In this document: positions 1 through 7,487 of the stretch, piece by piece
How the letters are laid out: the number at the start of each line of letters is the position of its first letter
Numbering within the stretch: the first letter of the stretch is position 1
Source of the DNA: Martinezella lusitana
Lineage (GTDB): Bacteria; Pseudomonadota; Alphaproteobacteria; Rhizobiales; Rhizobiaceae
DNA length: 64,000 nt
Assembly: GCF_016901135.1 (NCBI RefSeq)
Contig: NZ_JAFEVL010000075.1
Coordinates: 1-64,000 of the forward strand
Reading direction: 5' to 3'
Notes under the pieces: model-generated
Databases searched by the model: none
Seen by the model: only the letters and a program-made list of their open reading frames with translations
Told to the model about the DNA's origin: nothing
Position numbers and translations under genes: made by a program

Positions 1-1
1 C

Positions 2-82
2 CGCCATTTCCTCGTCGATGAACAATGCGATCCCGACATGATCGAGCGCGTCATGGCAGATGAGGTGAAGCGCCTCCTATAG
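2..82 (+). CDS. C-terminal end of an unidentified protein (cut by window edge)
   Basis: An open frame enters from the left edge and ends at TAG 80-82. The 26 visible residues are charged and end in DEVKRLL. This is too little to name a family. A small hairpin (118-139) follows, as expected of a gene end. The gene lies on the side of the integrase away from the tRNA, so it is probably cargo of the integrated element; that is inference. Confidence 0.4.
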   Translation, partial: RHFLVDEQCDPDMIERVMADEVKRLL

Positions 83-117
83 CTTCGGCCGCCCAAGCAA
101 GCGAAAATGCTTTCGCC

Positions 118-139
118 GGACGCTCACGGTGTAGCGTCC
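118..139 (+). terminator. hairpin after the partial left-edge gene
   Basis: A 7-bp perfect stem (ggacgct / agcgtcc) with an 8-nt loop lies 36 bp after the stop of the left-edge gene. There is no U-tract, so it is only a weak terminator candidate. Confidence 0.3.
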
Positions 140-244
140 CCAACCCAGCGAAAGTCGGTCGCAAGCTGGGCGAGCTTCTGATTTTCGGGCGGCGGAAGCA
201 GTCCGGGGCATTGGCCTTCAAAACAGCACCACGGCGGACGCTAC

Positions 245-472
245 CTAAGACGCGAACCGGGCGTCCTGCGGGGGATCGCCAGAACTGCCCTGCATATTGA
301 TCACCAGGGACGGCACATGGGCCGAGGAACTGTTGAATGCATTCCGGCTGGCGAAGCCGCCTGCGGCGAAGGCCGACGCCTTGCTACTTGTGATGGCCTC
401 AAGCACGGCGTAGCGCTTCTGGGTGGCGCGGGTATTCCCGACGCCGCGTCGTGGTGAACGGTGCTGGTCAAA
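245..472 (-). pseudogene. C-terminal remnant of an unidentified gene, minus strand
   Basis: Read on the minus strand, the frame ending at TAG 245-247 has strongly GC-rich third codon positions and a protein-like composition (for example TQKRYAVLEAITSS, then FAAGGFASRNAF, ending DARFAS). It has no plausible start: an in-frame TGA closes it at 473-475. Above that TGA the same frame is open again up to about 874 but with weaker coding character, so the whole 245-874 stretch may be one decayed gene. I do not recognise the family. A truncated or frameshifted cargo gene of the integrated element is the simplest reading. Confidence 0.4.
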
Positions 473-783
473 TCAAGCGGGGCCAAGGCACCTCTGGCTA
501 GCGGCCCCAGCCAAACGAGGCTTCCGCTCGCCAAATGGTCCGGTGCCAACTGGTGCCAAATCAGCCCCCAAACAGGGCAAAATAGACCCAATCGCACCAA
601 AATAGCACCAAAAGGCGGCATCAGAAGGCGCTTCCGCAAAACGATGCAACTGTCGTAAGATGTTGAACAATATGAAGAAAGCTTTCCATCTTTTCGCATT
701 ATCAGAAGCTGCACGGATGGCGGGCGTGATTTTGACATCGTAGTGTTCACCGAACTCAATCTCATCCACACTGCTTTCCCGTG

Positions 784-909
784 ATTTGCAACCCGTTGCA
801 ATAAACCACGTGGCTATGGCCGACGGTAGGCAGGGAGCGGCTCTACGAGACGCGTTGCCCCGCTCGATCGGCAAACATCGTCAGCCCGCCGTTGCAACGG
901 GTTGCAAAT
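784..909. repeat. 18-bp perfect inverted repeat beside the integrase 3' end
   Basis: The 18 bases at 784-801 (core ttgcaacccgttgcaa) recur as an exact reverse complement at 892-909. Each arm is itself nearly palindromic: TTGCAAC-CC-GTTGCAA. The right arm overlaps the last codons of the integrase. Such a paired, self-symmetric motif fits binding sites for a dimeric DNA-binding protein (element regulator or recombination directionality factor) better than a terminator. This role is inference. Confidence 0.7.
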
Positions 910-2662
910 GACCGAGTGGATTAAGTCCGTCATAGCTAATCTCAGCGACCCATTTGGCCAGCGTACGGACGCTCACACCGGCACCATATCTCTCCTCAAC
1001 AATACCCGACCTCGACCAGCCACCCAGGGCGCGCGTCGAGTCTATCGGCACGCCGTTTTCGCGCAATGCGTCGCGGAAGTTATGGCGCAACGAATGGAAC
1101 GACAGACCGCGCTGCTTGATGTTTAGCTTTGATGTCAGCCAGTAGCTAAAACGCTTTTGGAATAGATCAGAAAGTTGGTCCTGATCCTTGCCTGGGAGCT
1201 CGGGGAAAAGACGCCTTCCCCCCGCCTTCCTGGTTTTCTCTACGAGGTCAAGCAAACCTAGGCGCACCAGTTCCGGGTGAACGGGAATGACGCGCTCACT
1301 GCCCGGCGTCTTGTATTCCTGCTCGTCTGTCTCCCAAAGAACGAAGCAATGCTCGCCGTATGTTTTCTCGACATCATCCACAGTTAAACCCACGATTTCG
1401 CCCAGGCGCATGCCAGAGAACAGAGCGATGAGCGGCACCCAATAGCGACCAATGCTCTCGCTCTTACGCGACCACGCGGGCAAGCCGGCGATGATAATAT
1501 TAAGCGCGTCGATCTTCCAAGGGCGCCTAGCATTCTTCGCCCGCTTCTTACCGCCTGCAAGCTTTACGGCTGGGTTGAGCGTGAGCAGGCCCTTGCCTAT
1601 CGCCCAATTGAAGAAGGCGCTGAGCGTATGCGTGTAGACTTTCACGGTGGTTGGCGACAGCATGCGATCGGTTCGGGTGGCTGCTGTCTCCACCATCTCC
1701 CGCATCGTCGCACAACTCTTGTAAGCCTTCAGCTTGGCAACGTTTGCGGGTAATCCGGCGATTAGTTCCTGAACGGCGGCACACTCGGCACGCGTGATCG
1801 CAGCGAGCGGCTTGTCGTCACCAAGCAGCTCCTTCATGGCACGGAAGGTGACGACATACTTCGCATCTGCAGTGTCGCCCAAGTGGGCACGCGTGGGATC
1901 ATTCTGCATTCTGGTAATGGCTTCCCCGAGCGTGACGCCTTCGGATTGGGCCGGCGCGGCTGAGATAGAATTGACGCCCTCGAACAGAGGATCATGCGTC
2001 TGGTCGCCATGCGCGCCTTCTAAGCGATCAATCATCCGCTTGAGGTGCTCAACATCGGCGCGACGGATCAATTCTAGAAGGCGCCGTAACTCGTCCGAGG
2101 GGACGAAGGGCTCCTTGGCTCCGCCAATTGTTGTCTCGGCAGGCAGGGGAACTTTAAGCTTTCTCTCCCGAATGATGGACCGAGCTTGCGCGAACAGCAC
2201 GGCTTCGGCCGACGGGTCGCGGGTTTCAAGACCACCGATCTCGCGTTCAATGTCCTCTCGTCTCTCCTCATCCTCTACCGTTATAGAGGCACTTTGCTCA
2301 CGGACCCAGAAATCACCTATCACGGCGCGACGAAGCTCGCCTGCCGATAAGCGATCGTCCGGGTTGATCTTTTCGCCTCGCGTCAGCGCCTGGCGCTGTT
2401 TTTCCCACTGAAGGTCAAGGCGGACTGAAGCAAGCCGCGCTTCCTTCGCAGCAGCCTTATACTCAGAGGTGCCCAGCGCAATCCAAATTTCCGTCTTGCC
2501 AAGCGCCACGACCAGATCGGTGGGAACTCGCCGACGGAGGCTGTAAGTGCTGCCGCGCCGTATCAAACCCGTAACTTTCACCACCTCTTCGACCCCGCTT
2601 GTGTAGCGTTCCTGTGTAGCAGAGCGGATTTTTACAGATTTGATTTTGCTTTTCTTTTTCAA
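881..2662 (-). CDS. tyrosine recombinase / site-specific integrase (DUF6538 type)
   Basis: Probable phage-type integrase of 593 residues that inserts the element into the adjacent tRNA gene. Residues about 33-70 form the DUF6538 arm-type N-terminus (RRGSTYSLRRRVPTDL). The C-terminal catalytic domain shows the first Arg in FSGMRLGEIVGL, the H-x-x-R box in HSLRHNFRD, and a terminal EERYG with the nucleophilic Tyr. The start is TTG at 2662, supported by AAGGGA 7 nt upstream; the codon lies only 23 bp from the tRNA 3' end. The gene's 5' end faces the tRNA, so the element extends to the left. All catalytic motifs look intact. Confidence 0.88.
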   Translation of the reverse strand: MKKKSKIKSVKIRSATQERYTSGVEEVVKVTGLIRRGSTYSLRRRVPTDLVVALGKTEIWIALGTSEYKAAAKEARLASVRLDLQWEKQRQALTRGEKINPDDRLSAGELRRAVIGDFWVREQSASITVEDEERREDIEREIGGLETRDPSAEAVLFAQARSIIRERKLKVPLPAETTIGGAKEPFVPSDELRRLLELIRRADVEHLKRMIDRLEGAHGDQTHDPLFEGVNSISAAPAQSEGVTLGEAITRMQNDPTRAHLGDTADAKYVVTFRAMKELLGDDKPLAAITRAECAAVQELIAGLPANVAKLKAYKSCATMREMVETAATRTDRMLSPTTVKVYTHTLSAFFNWAIGKGLLTLNPAVKLAGGKKRAKNARRPWKIDALNIIIAGLPAWSRKSESIGRYWVPLIALFSGMRLGEIVGLTVDDVEKTYGEHCFVLWETDEQEYKTPGSERVIPVHPELVRLGLLDLVEKTRKAGGRRLFPELPGKDQDQLSDLFQKRFSYWLTSKLNIKQRGLSFHSLRHNFRDALRENGVPIDSTRALGGWSRSGIVEERYGAGVSVRTLAKWVAEISYDGLNPLGHLQPVATAG

Positions 2663-2685
2663 TTTTCAATCCCTTAGATAGGAAT

Positions 2686-2761
2686 TGGTGGGCCCGGAGG
2701 GACTCGAACCCCCAACCAAGCGGTTATGAGCCGCCGGCTCTAACCATTGAGCTACAGGCCC
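2686..2761 (-). tRNA. tRNA with CAU anticodon, most likely tRNA-Ile2
   Basis: A 76-nt cloverleaf on the minus strand. The acceptor stem GGGCCTG/CGGGCCC has one G-U pair, the discriminator is A, and CCA is encoded (2686-2688). The anticodon CAT is at 2726-2728 in loop CTCATAA. The anticodon arm and the following TTGGT resemble the bacterial isoleucine tRNA whose CAU is modified to lysidine, rather than initiator or elongator tRNA-Met; this assignment is by resemblance only. The 3' half is the probable attachment site of the neighbouring integrase. Confidence 0.93.
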
Positions 2762-2925
2762 GGCACGAGAGAAAATCGTCGCGCTCGCAGCACCGGAGCA
2801 ATGGTTCCCCGGAAGCCGACTTGGCTCTAGCCCAATTTCTCTTTTCCCACAAGGGACTGCCGCAATACCTTCACAATCAATCCGCAAAAGCGAATCCCGA
2901 GGAAACACCAACCAAGGAACGAACC

Positions 2926-3669
2926 ATGCCACTGACGAAAACCAGAGATTTTGTTTTTGCCGCTCTTGTCAGCGCTGCCTTCTTCGTGCCCGCCGCCGGC
3001 GCCTTCGCCGAGGATGCAAAGCCGCGCGAAGCCGTTATCACCGTCACCGGCGAGGGACATGCGGCTGTTGCGCCGGATATGGCCGTGATCACGCTTTCGG
3101 TCGTTCAGCAGGCGAAGGCCGCTCAGGATGCGCTCGACCAGAACAACAAGGCCATGGGCGCTGTGCTGGCAACGCTGAAGGATAGCGGCATCGCCGAGCG
3201 CGACCTGCAGACGTCAGGTTTTTCCATCCAGCCGCAATATACCTATCCGAACGACAAGGACGGCCGTGCGCAGCCGCCGGTTCTGAACGGCTACCAGGTG
3301 ACGAACGGCCTGACCGTTCGCGTGCGCGATCTCTCCAAGCTTGGCGCGCTGCTCGACCAGGCGATCAAGCTCGGCATCAACCAGGGCGGCGACATCCAGT
3401 TTACCAACGACAAGCCGGATGCCGTGCTTGAGGAAGCCCGCAAGAAGGCGGTAGTCGATGCTGCCGCCAAGGCGAAGACCTTGACGGATGCGGCCGGCGT
3501 CAAGCTCGGCCGGGTCATCGCGATCCACGAAGGCGGCGTTGCCACTCCTCCTCAGCCATATATGCGCCAGGCAATGGCCGCTGCCCCGATGGACAAGGCC
3601 GTTCCCGTCGCAACCGGCGAGAATGAATATAATGCCTCGGTCAGCATCACCTACGCGATCCAGCAGTAG
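2926..3669 (+). CDS. SIMPL domain (DUF541) periplasmic protein, BP26-like
   Basis: A 247-residue exported protein of the SIMPL/DUF541 family, which includes the Brucella 26-kDa periplasmic immunogen; its biochemical role is not established. Residues 1-28 form a signal peptide ending around GAFA|ED. The mature part begins with the family's VITVTGEGHAAVAPD strand and carries QNNKAMGAVLATLK and the DIQFTNDKPDAVLEEARKKA helix region typical of the fold. The start at 2926 is preferred over upstream in-frame codons because AAGGAACG precedes it and the signal peptide starts there. It is a single gene; a hairpin follows. Confidence 0.88.
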   Translation: MPLTKTRDFVFAALVSAAFFVPAAGAFAEDAKPREAVITVTGEGHAAVAPDMAVITLSVVQQAKAAQDALDQNNKAMGAVLATLKDSGIAERDLQTSGFSIQPQYTYPNDKDGRAQPPVLNGYQVTNGLTVRVRDLSKLGALLDQAIKLGINQGGDIQFTNDKPDAVLEEARKKAVVDAAAKAKTLTDAAGVKLGRVIAIHEGGVATPPQPYMRQAMAAAPMDKAVPVATGENEYNASVSITYAIQQ

Positions 3670-3678
3670 TTGAAAACA

Positions 3679-3725
3679 GAACCGCCCTTCGCTCGGATTC
3701 ATTCAAATCGAGCAAAAGGCGGTTC
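3679..3725 (+). terminator. hairpin terminator after the SIMPL gene
   Basis: The outer stem gaaccgcc/ggcggttc and the inner stem gctcg/cgagc form a long hairpin 10 bp after the stop. There is no strong U-tract on the + strand. Confidence 0.55.
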
Positions 3726-3794
3726 CGTGGCCCCCGCCACAAGGCTAAAAGTCAAAGGCGGAATGGCAGGCGCAATGTGCGCCCGCTGTTCCGA

Positions 3795-4136
3795 TCAGCG
3801 GCCCAGCATCGGGCAGCCGCGAACATTGGCAAACATCATCGTATCCGGACCGCGACGACCGAAGCCATCGACGATGACGCGGCGCGGCGTCACATCCACG
3901 ACGCGGGCGCGGCGCAGGCCATAGCTGCGGGCGACATCCAACGCTTCACGCGGATCGCAGCCACGACGGCGGTCAAAGCGCGGCGGCGGATTGTCGTAGT
4001 CAGGCGGTGGCGGCCGATGACGGCCCGGGCCGACATAGATATCCAACCCCTGTGCGGAGGCAAAATCCGCCGTGACCGACAGCGCGGTAACTGCGATGGC
4101 GACGGCGACCCCCAACTTTGCCAGCAATTGTCTCAT
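3795..4136 (-). CDS. small secreted protein, paralogue of the gene at 4394-4699
   Basis: 113 residues, with a signal peptide over about residues 1-29 (LLAKLGVAVAIAVTALSV, then DFASAQG). The middle is Pro/Arg-rich; the C-terminus has the motif LRRARVVDVTPRRV followed by GFGRRGPD and ending FANVRGCPMLGR. Two cysteines (in RRGCDPREA and RGCPML) could form a disulphide. The start ATG 4136 begins the signal peptide; the longer reading from 4226 has no leader sense. Such proteins are common, uncharacterised envelope proteins in rhizobia. It is tandem with a clear paralogue on the same strand. Confidence 0.75.
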   Translation of the reverse strand: MRQLLAKLGVAVAIAVTALSVTADFASAQGLDIYVGPGRHRPPPPDYDNPPPRFDRRRGCDPREALDVARSYGLRRARVVDVTPRRVIVDGFGRRGPDTMMFANVRGCPMLGR

Positions 4137-4305
4137 TGTGTCCTCCAAAGAGCAAAGGGCTTCCCTCTCATGCTTGCAACATGTGCTGAGCGAGTGCCCG
4201 AAAAGTAACGGCGCGATGCTGAACAAGCTCAGAATCAGCCGTTCATCCGCTAGTCAGGTACAATGAACGCTAAAACGACGCCAGATGCCCGATCATAGCA
4301 CAATG

Positions 4306-4342
4306 TAAAAAAATAAAGCCGCCCCCTGAGCGGAGGCGGCTT
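4306..4342 (-). terminator. rho-independent terminator of the 4394-4699 gene
   Basis: Read on the minus strand, stem aagccgcc/ggcggctt (4316-4323 with 4335-4342) is followed by TTTATTTTTTTAC. It lies 50 bp beyond the stop of the minus-strand gene and separates it from its paralogue. Confidence 0.85.
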
Positions 4343-4393
4343 CGAAACTAGCGAATATATGTGGAAAACGCGGCCGCTCCCACTTAGCTGCCG

Positions 4394-4699
4394 TTAACGG
4401 CGGATCAACGGGCAACCGGGTGCGTTGGCGAAAACGACACGATCATGGCCGCGGCGGCCGAAGCCTTCGACGACAACCCGGCGCGGCGTGATGTTGTCGA
4501 TATGGGCGCGACGCAGACCCATGTCACGGGCCTTGCGAACCGCCAGTACCGGCGAGCATGCACGACCACGATGGTGATCGTAACGCACCTGCTGGATGCC
4601 GGGATGGAAATCATTGGCCGTTGCGGTGACGGCCGATGCGGAAATGCCGCCGAGCGCGATGAGAGCTGCAATACCTGCCTTGGCGAAAAGATTGGTCAT
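4394..4699 (-). CDS. small secreted protein, GFGRRG/GCP motif paralogue
   Basis: 101 residues: signal peptide (MTNLFAKAGIAALIALGG...ATA), then a domain with MGLRRAHIDNITPRRVVVEG, FGRRGHD and a terminal FANAPGCPLIRR. The C-terminal half matches the neighbour at 3795-4136 almost position for position, including two conserved cysteines (RACSP and PGCPL). The start at 4699 has GAAGGAGAAA upstream with good spacing, ruling out the longer reading from 4777. Its own terminator follows, so the two paralogues are separately transcribed. Function unknown. Confidence 0.78.
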   Translation of the reverse strand: MTNLFAKAGIAALIALGGISASAVTATANDFHPGIQQVRYDHHRGRACSPVLAVRKARDMGLRRAHIDNITPRRVVVEGFGRRGHDRVVFANAPGCPLIRR

Positions 4700-4869
4700 G
4701 GGTGTTTCTCCTTCAAATCCTTGCTGCGGATCGTTGCAATCCCGATATCCGGCTGATGCCCTTGGGATTGAGCTCACGTTATGTCAGCCAAGCTGAACCA
4801 AACGCGAATTGGCCATTCAGATTGTATTCATGGCGATTAACAATCGGTTGACGCGAAAATTCCGACAGC

Positions 4870-5298
4870 TCAGGCGGAAAGATGCAGCACGATCTCGCGC
4901 CGGTGCGGCCGATCGCGATGCTCGAAGAGATAGATGCCCTGCCATGTGCCGAGGGCCAGACGGCCGTTCACAACGGGAATGCCGATCGACACCTGCGTCA
5001 GCGCCGCCTTGATATGCGCCGGCATATCATCCGGTCCCTCCGTCGTATGCACGACCCAGCGCATCGAGGGATCGGAAGACGGGGGCACCAGCCGGCGGAA
5101 AAAGGCATTGAGGTCGGTCTTCACATCGGGATCGGCATTTTCCTGGATCAGCAACGAGCAGGACGTATGGCGCACGAAGACGGTCAAAAGCCCCTCGCCG
5201 CTACTCGACACCGACGCACGGACGAAATCCGCCGCCTGGTCGGTGAATTCGTAAAGTCCCTGACCACGGGTGGACAGCGTGACGACCGTTTGCGGCAT
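4870..5298 (-). CDS. YjbQ family protein (UPF0047)
   Basis: 142 residues covering the whole YjbQ/UPF0047 fold, a trimeric cytoplasmic protein family with reported weak thiamine-phosphate synthase activity. Visible family motifs: FVRHTSCSLLIQENADP (conserved His and Ser near the presumed active site), WVVHTTEGPDDMPAHIK, and LGTWQGIYLFEHRDRPH. ATG 5298 with GGAAGAA upstream is preferred to the TTG five codons earlier. Single gene. Confidence 0.9.
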   Translation of the reverse strand: MPQTVVTLSTRGQGLYEFTDQAADFVRASVSSSGEGLLTVFVRHTSCSLLIQENADPDVKTDLNAFFRRLVPPSSDPSMRWVVHTTEGPDDMPAHIKAALTQVSIGIPVVNGRLALGTWQGIYLFEHRDRPHRREIVLHLSA

Positions 5299-5378
5299 GG
5301 CTTCTTCCAGCAAGAATGATGGCGATCCGCATCAGGTCGGCCGCAACAGCCGGAAAGTCAAGTCCGGCGACCGGCAGG

Positions 5379-5732
5379 CTATATCTCGAGGAAGATGTTG
5401 AAGCCGCCGTAGATCATGCGCTTGCCATCGAAGGGCATGTTGGCCATCCCGTCCTTCAAGCGCGGGTCGGCCATGACCTTTTCCAGTATCGCGTCGCGGC
5501 TCTGCCGGGATTCATAGGTGATCCACGAAAAGACAACGACCTCATCCTCGGTTGCCTGCACCGCGCGGGGGAAGGATGTCAGTTCGCCATAGGGCACATC
5601 GTCTCCGAAGGCCTCGACATAGCTGAGAGCACCATATTCCCTCCAGACCTCGCCGGCCGTGTGCGCCAGCACCTTGTATGCCTCGATCTTGTCTTTCGGC
5701 ACGGCAACAATAAAACCATCCACATAGGACAT
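5379..5732 (-). CDS. DUF1428 domain protein
   Basis: 117 residues, the full length of the DUF1428 family (dimeric alpha-beta barrel fold, no known function). Typical features: MSYVDGFIVAVPKDK at the start, WREYGALSYVEAFGDDVP, VVFSWITYESR, and the closing MPFDGKRMIYGGFN. Cytoplasmic, single gene. Confidence 0.9.
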   Translation of the reverse strand: MSYVDGFIVAVPKDKIEAYKVLAHTAGEVWREYGALSYVEAFGDDVPYGELTSFPRAVQATEDEVVVFSWITYESRQSRDAILEKVMADPRLKDGMANMPFDGKRMIYGGFNIFLEI

Positions 5733-5844
5733 GTCAGCCTCCTCTGTTCTATGCTCGCGTTAGAATGACGATTGGCCACGACTATATCCGACATAGGGCG
5801 CGCATTTTTTCCGACCATTGCCAACGAAGCGATCCGCCTGAGAG

Positions 5845-6243
5845 ATGCACATGGACATAGAATACAGGGATGACCCAAATCCCGGAAACGACGCGCTCAA
5901 TGCTCTTTGGGTGGCGGCCTGGAACGATCCTTCCAGGCCCGATTTCTCATCGATCCTCGCAAGAAGCCTCGCGCATGTCGGCGCGTTCACAGGCACGAGG
6001 CTGGTGGGTTTCGTCAACGTCGCCTGGGATGGCGGCATTCACGCCTTCATTCTCGATACCTGCGTCGATCCCGAATTCCGCAGGCAGGGCATCGCGACCG
6101 GCTTGGTCGAGAGGGCCAAGATGCTGGCCAGACAACGGGGCGCCGAGTGGCTTCATGTCGATTTCGAACCGCATCTCACCGGCTTTTATCGAAAGCTCGG
6201 CTTTGCCGCCACGGAAGCGGGCCTGATAAGGTTGCGCGATTGA
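5845..6243 (+). CDS. GNAT family N-acetyltransferase
   Basis: 132 residues. Motif A of GNAT enzymes (acetyl-CoA pyrophosphate loop) is visible as FRRQGIATGLVERA, preceded by strand FILDTCVDPE and followed by WLHVDFEPHLTGFYRKLGF, the usual closing strand-helix with Tyr as general acid. Substrate unknown. ATG 5845 and ATG 5851 are both possible; GAGAG sits better for 5851. It is convergent with the LysR gene that follows. Confidence 0.88.
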   Translation: MHMDIEYRDDPNPGNDALNALWVAAWNDPSRPDFSSILARSLAHVGAFTGTRLVGFVNVAWDGGIHAFILDTCVDPEFRRQGIATGLVERAKMLARQRGAEWLHVDFEPHLTGFYRKLGFAATEAGLIRLRD

Positions 6244-6267
6244 GGCGGGACCGTGTTGTCCCCCGGC

Positions 6268-7191
6268 TCAGGCGGCCGAACGGACTTGCGAAAGCAGCCA
6301 GTTACGAAACAACGCCACTGATGGATTTTGCAGGGCATTCTGCGGATAGACAAGATTGTAGCTGGCTGCGGCGGGCTGGGCCTCGATAAAACACCGCACC
6401 AGTTTACCGTCGGCGACGTCACGCGCCACAAGCGAGCTGCGAACGAGGGCGAAGCCACGCCCTTGCCGGCATGCGTCAAGCATATCCGCAAAGCTCTCGA
6501 ACAGAAGCCCATCCTCCACAGCCGCCACGATATCAAACTGCGTATCTGCCTCGCCGCTCCTGCCGGTGATCTGCTCATACCAGCGTTGCCAGTCCAATAT
6601 CGTATGCCGCATGCCGGCATAGCGCAGCAGCGGGGCCGCCCTGATGGCGTTACGCGGCGGCAATTGTTTGGAAAGCGCCGGCGAACTGACGACGAATTCC
6701 TCGTCCGTCAGTAATTCCTCCTCGATAAGTCCGGCTTCGGCGCGGCCGAGCCAGATCGCCAGATCCGTACCGCCGGGTTGAAAATCCGGGCGCTGATAGC
6801 CGACTGCCATCCTCAATTCGATATCCGGATGACGCTGGCAGAAATCCGGCAGTCGCGACGCCAGCCATTGGCTTGAAAACTCCGGCGAGACCGAAACCGC
6901 AACGCTGCGAACCGAGACGCTCGCCCGCGCCTGATAGAGCGCTGTCTCCAGCTCGGAGATCGTCCCCGCAATTGCCGGATGCAGGCGCGCACCCAACGGC
7001 GTCAGCCTGGCCCCGGCCCGGCCCCGATCGAACAGCCTGCCTCCAATCCATCCTTCCAGCTGGGCAAGCTGATGGCTGACAGCCGTCTGCGTCTGCCCAA
7101 TTCTATCAGCCGCGCGGCCAAAGCCGCCGGTTTCCGCGATGGCACAAAACGCCTGGAGCACCGACAAAGGCGGAAGCGGCCTCTTTCCCAT
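6268..7191 (-). CDS. LysR-family transcriptional regulator, GcvA-like
   Basis: 307 residues. The N-terminal winged helix-turn-helix (about residues 6-65) reads LSVLQAFCAIAETGGFGRAA then IGQTQTAVSHQLAQLE; the effector domain follows, with VSPEFSSQWLASRLPDF typical of the GcvA-like branch. ATG 7191 is chosen because the HTH begins 7 residues later as is usual; the longer open frame upstream has no leader logic. The target is not apparent: it is not divergent from any neighbour. Confidence 0.85.
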   Translation of the reverse strand: MGKRPLPPLSVLQAFCAIAETGGFGRAADRIGQTQTAVSHQLAQLEGWIGGRLFDRGRAGARLTPLGARLHPAIAGTISELETALYQARASVSVRSVAVSVSPEFSSQWLASRLPDFCQRHPDIELRMAVGYQRPDFQPGGTDLAIWLGRAEAGLIEEELLTDEEFVVSSPALSKQLPPRNAIRAAPLLRYAGMRHTILDWQRWYEQITGRSGEADTQFDIVAAVEDGLLFESFADMLDACRQGRGFALVRSSLVARDVADGKLVRCFIEAQPAAASYNLVYPQNALQNPSVALFRNWLLSQVRSAA

Positions 7192-7487
7192 GAAAATCTC
7201 GCATAGTTGATTGTGAGAGACTTCATTATACACATCTGGATTTCCAGCGCATCTGTCCATCACGGGAAACCATAGGGTTCGCGATAGATGAAAAAAACTC
7301 ATGCATATGGTTGGAAGCATTGGATTGCGGAGCACCTGGCTCGGTCAATCCGCTGGCGTGGCTGTGACAGAACGCCGGCGACGAAAATGAATGGCCAACG
7401 CGATACGCTTTGCGCAGCGAACGCGCATTTGCTGCGGGATGTGGGATTGCACAACGGCACGGCAGGTCAGTCCGATTTCCGGAGCGA

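Noticed and set aside
301..801. 166-codon minus-strand frame near the left edge
   Set aside because: Composition is Pro/Ser/Arg-rich in its last part, and the alternative frame ending at 245 has far better codon bias there. Only part of it may have been coding before decay.
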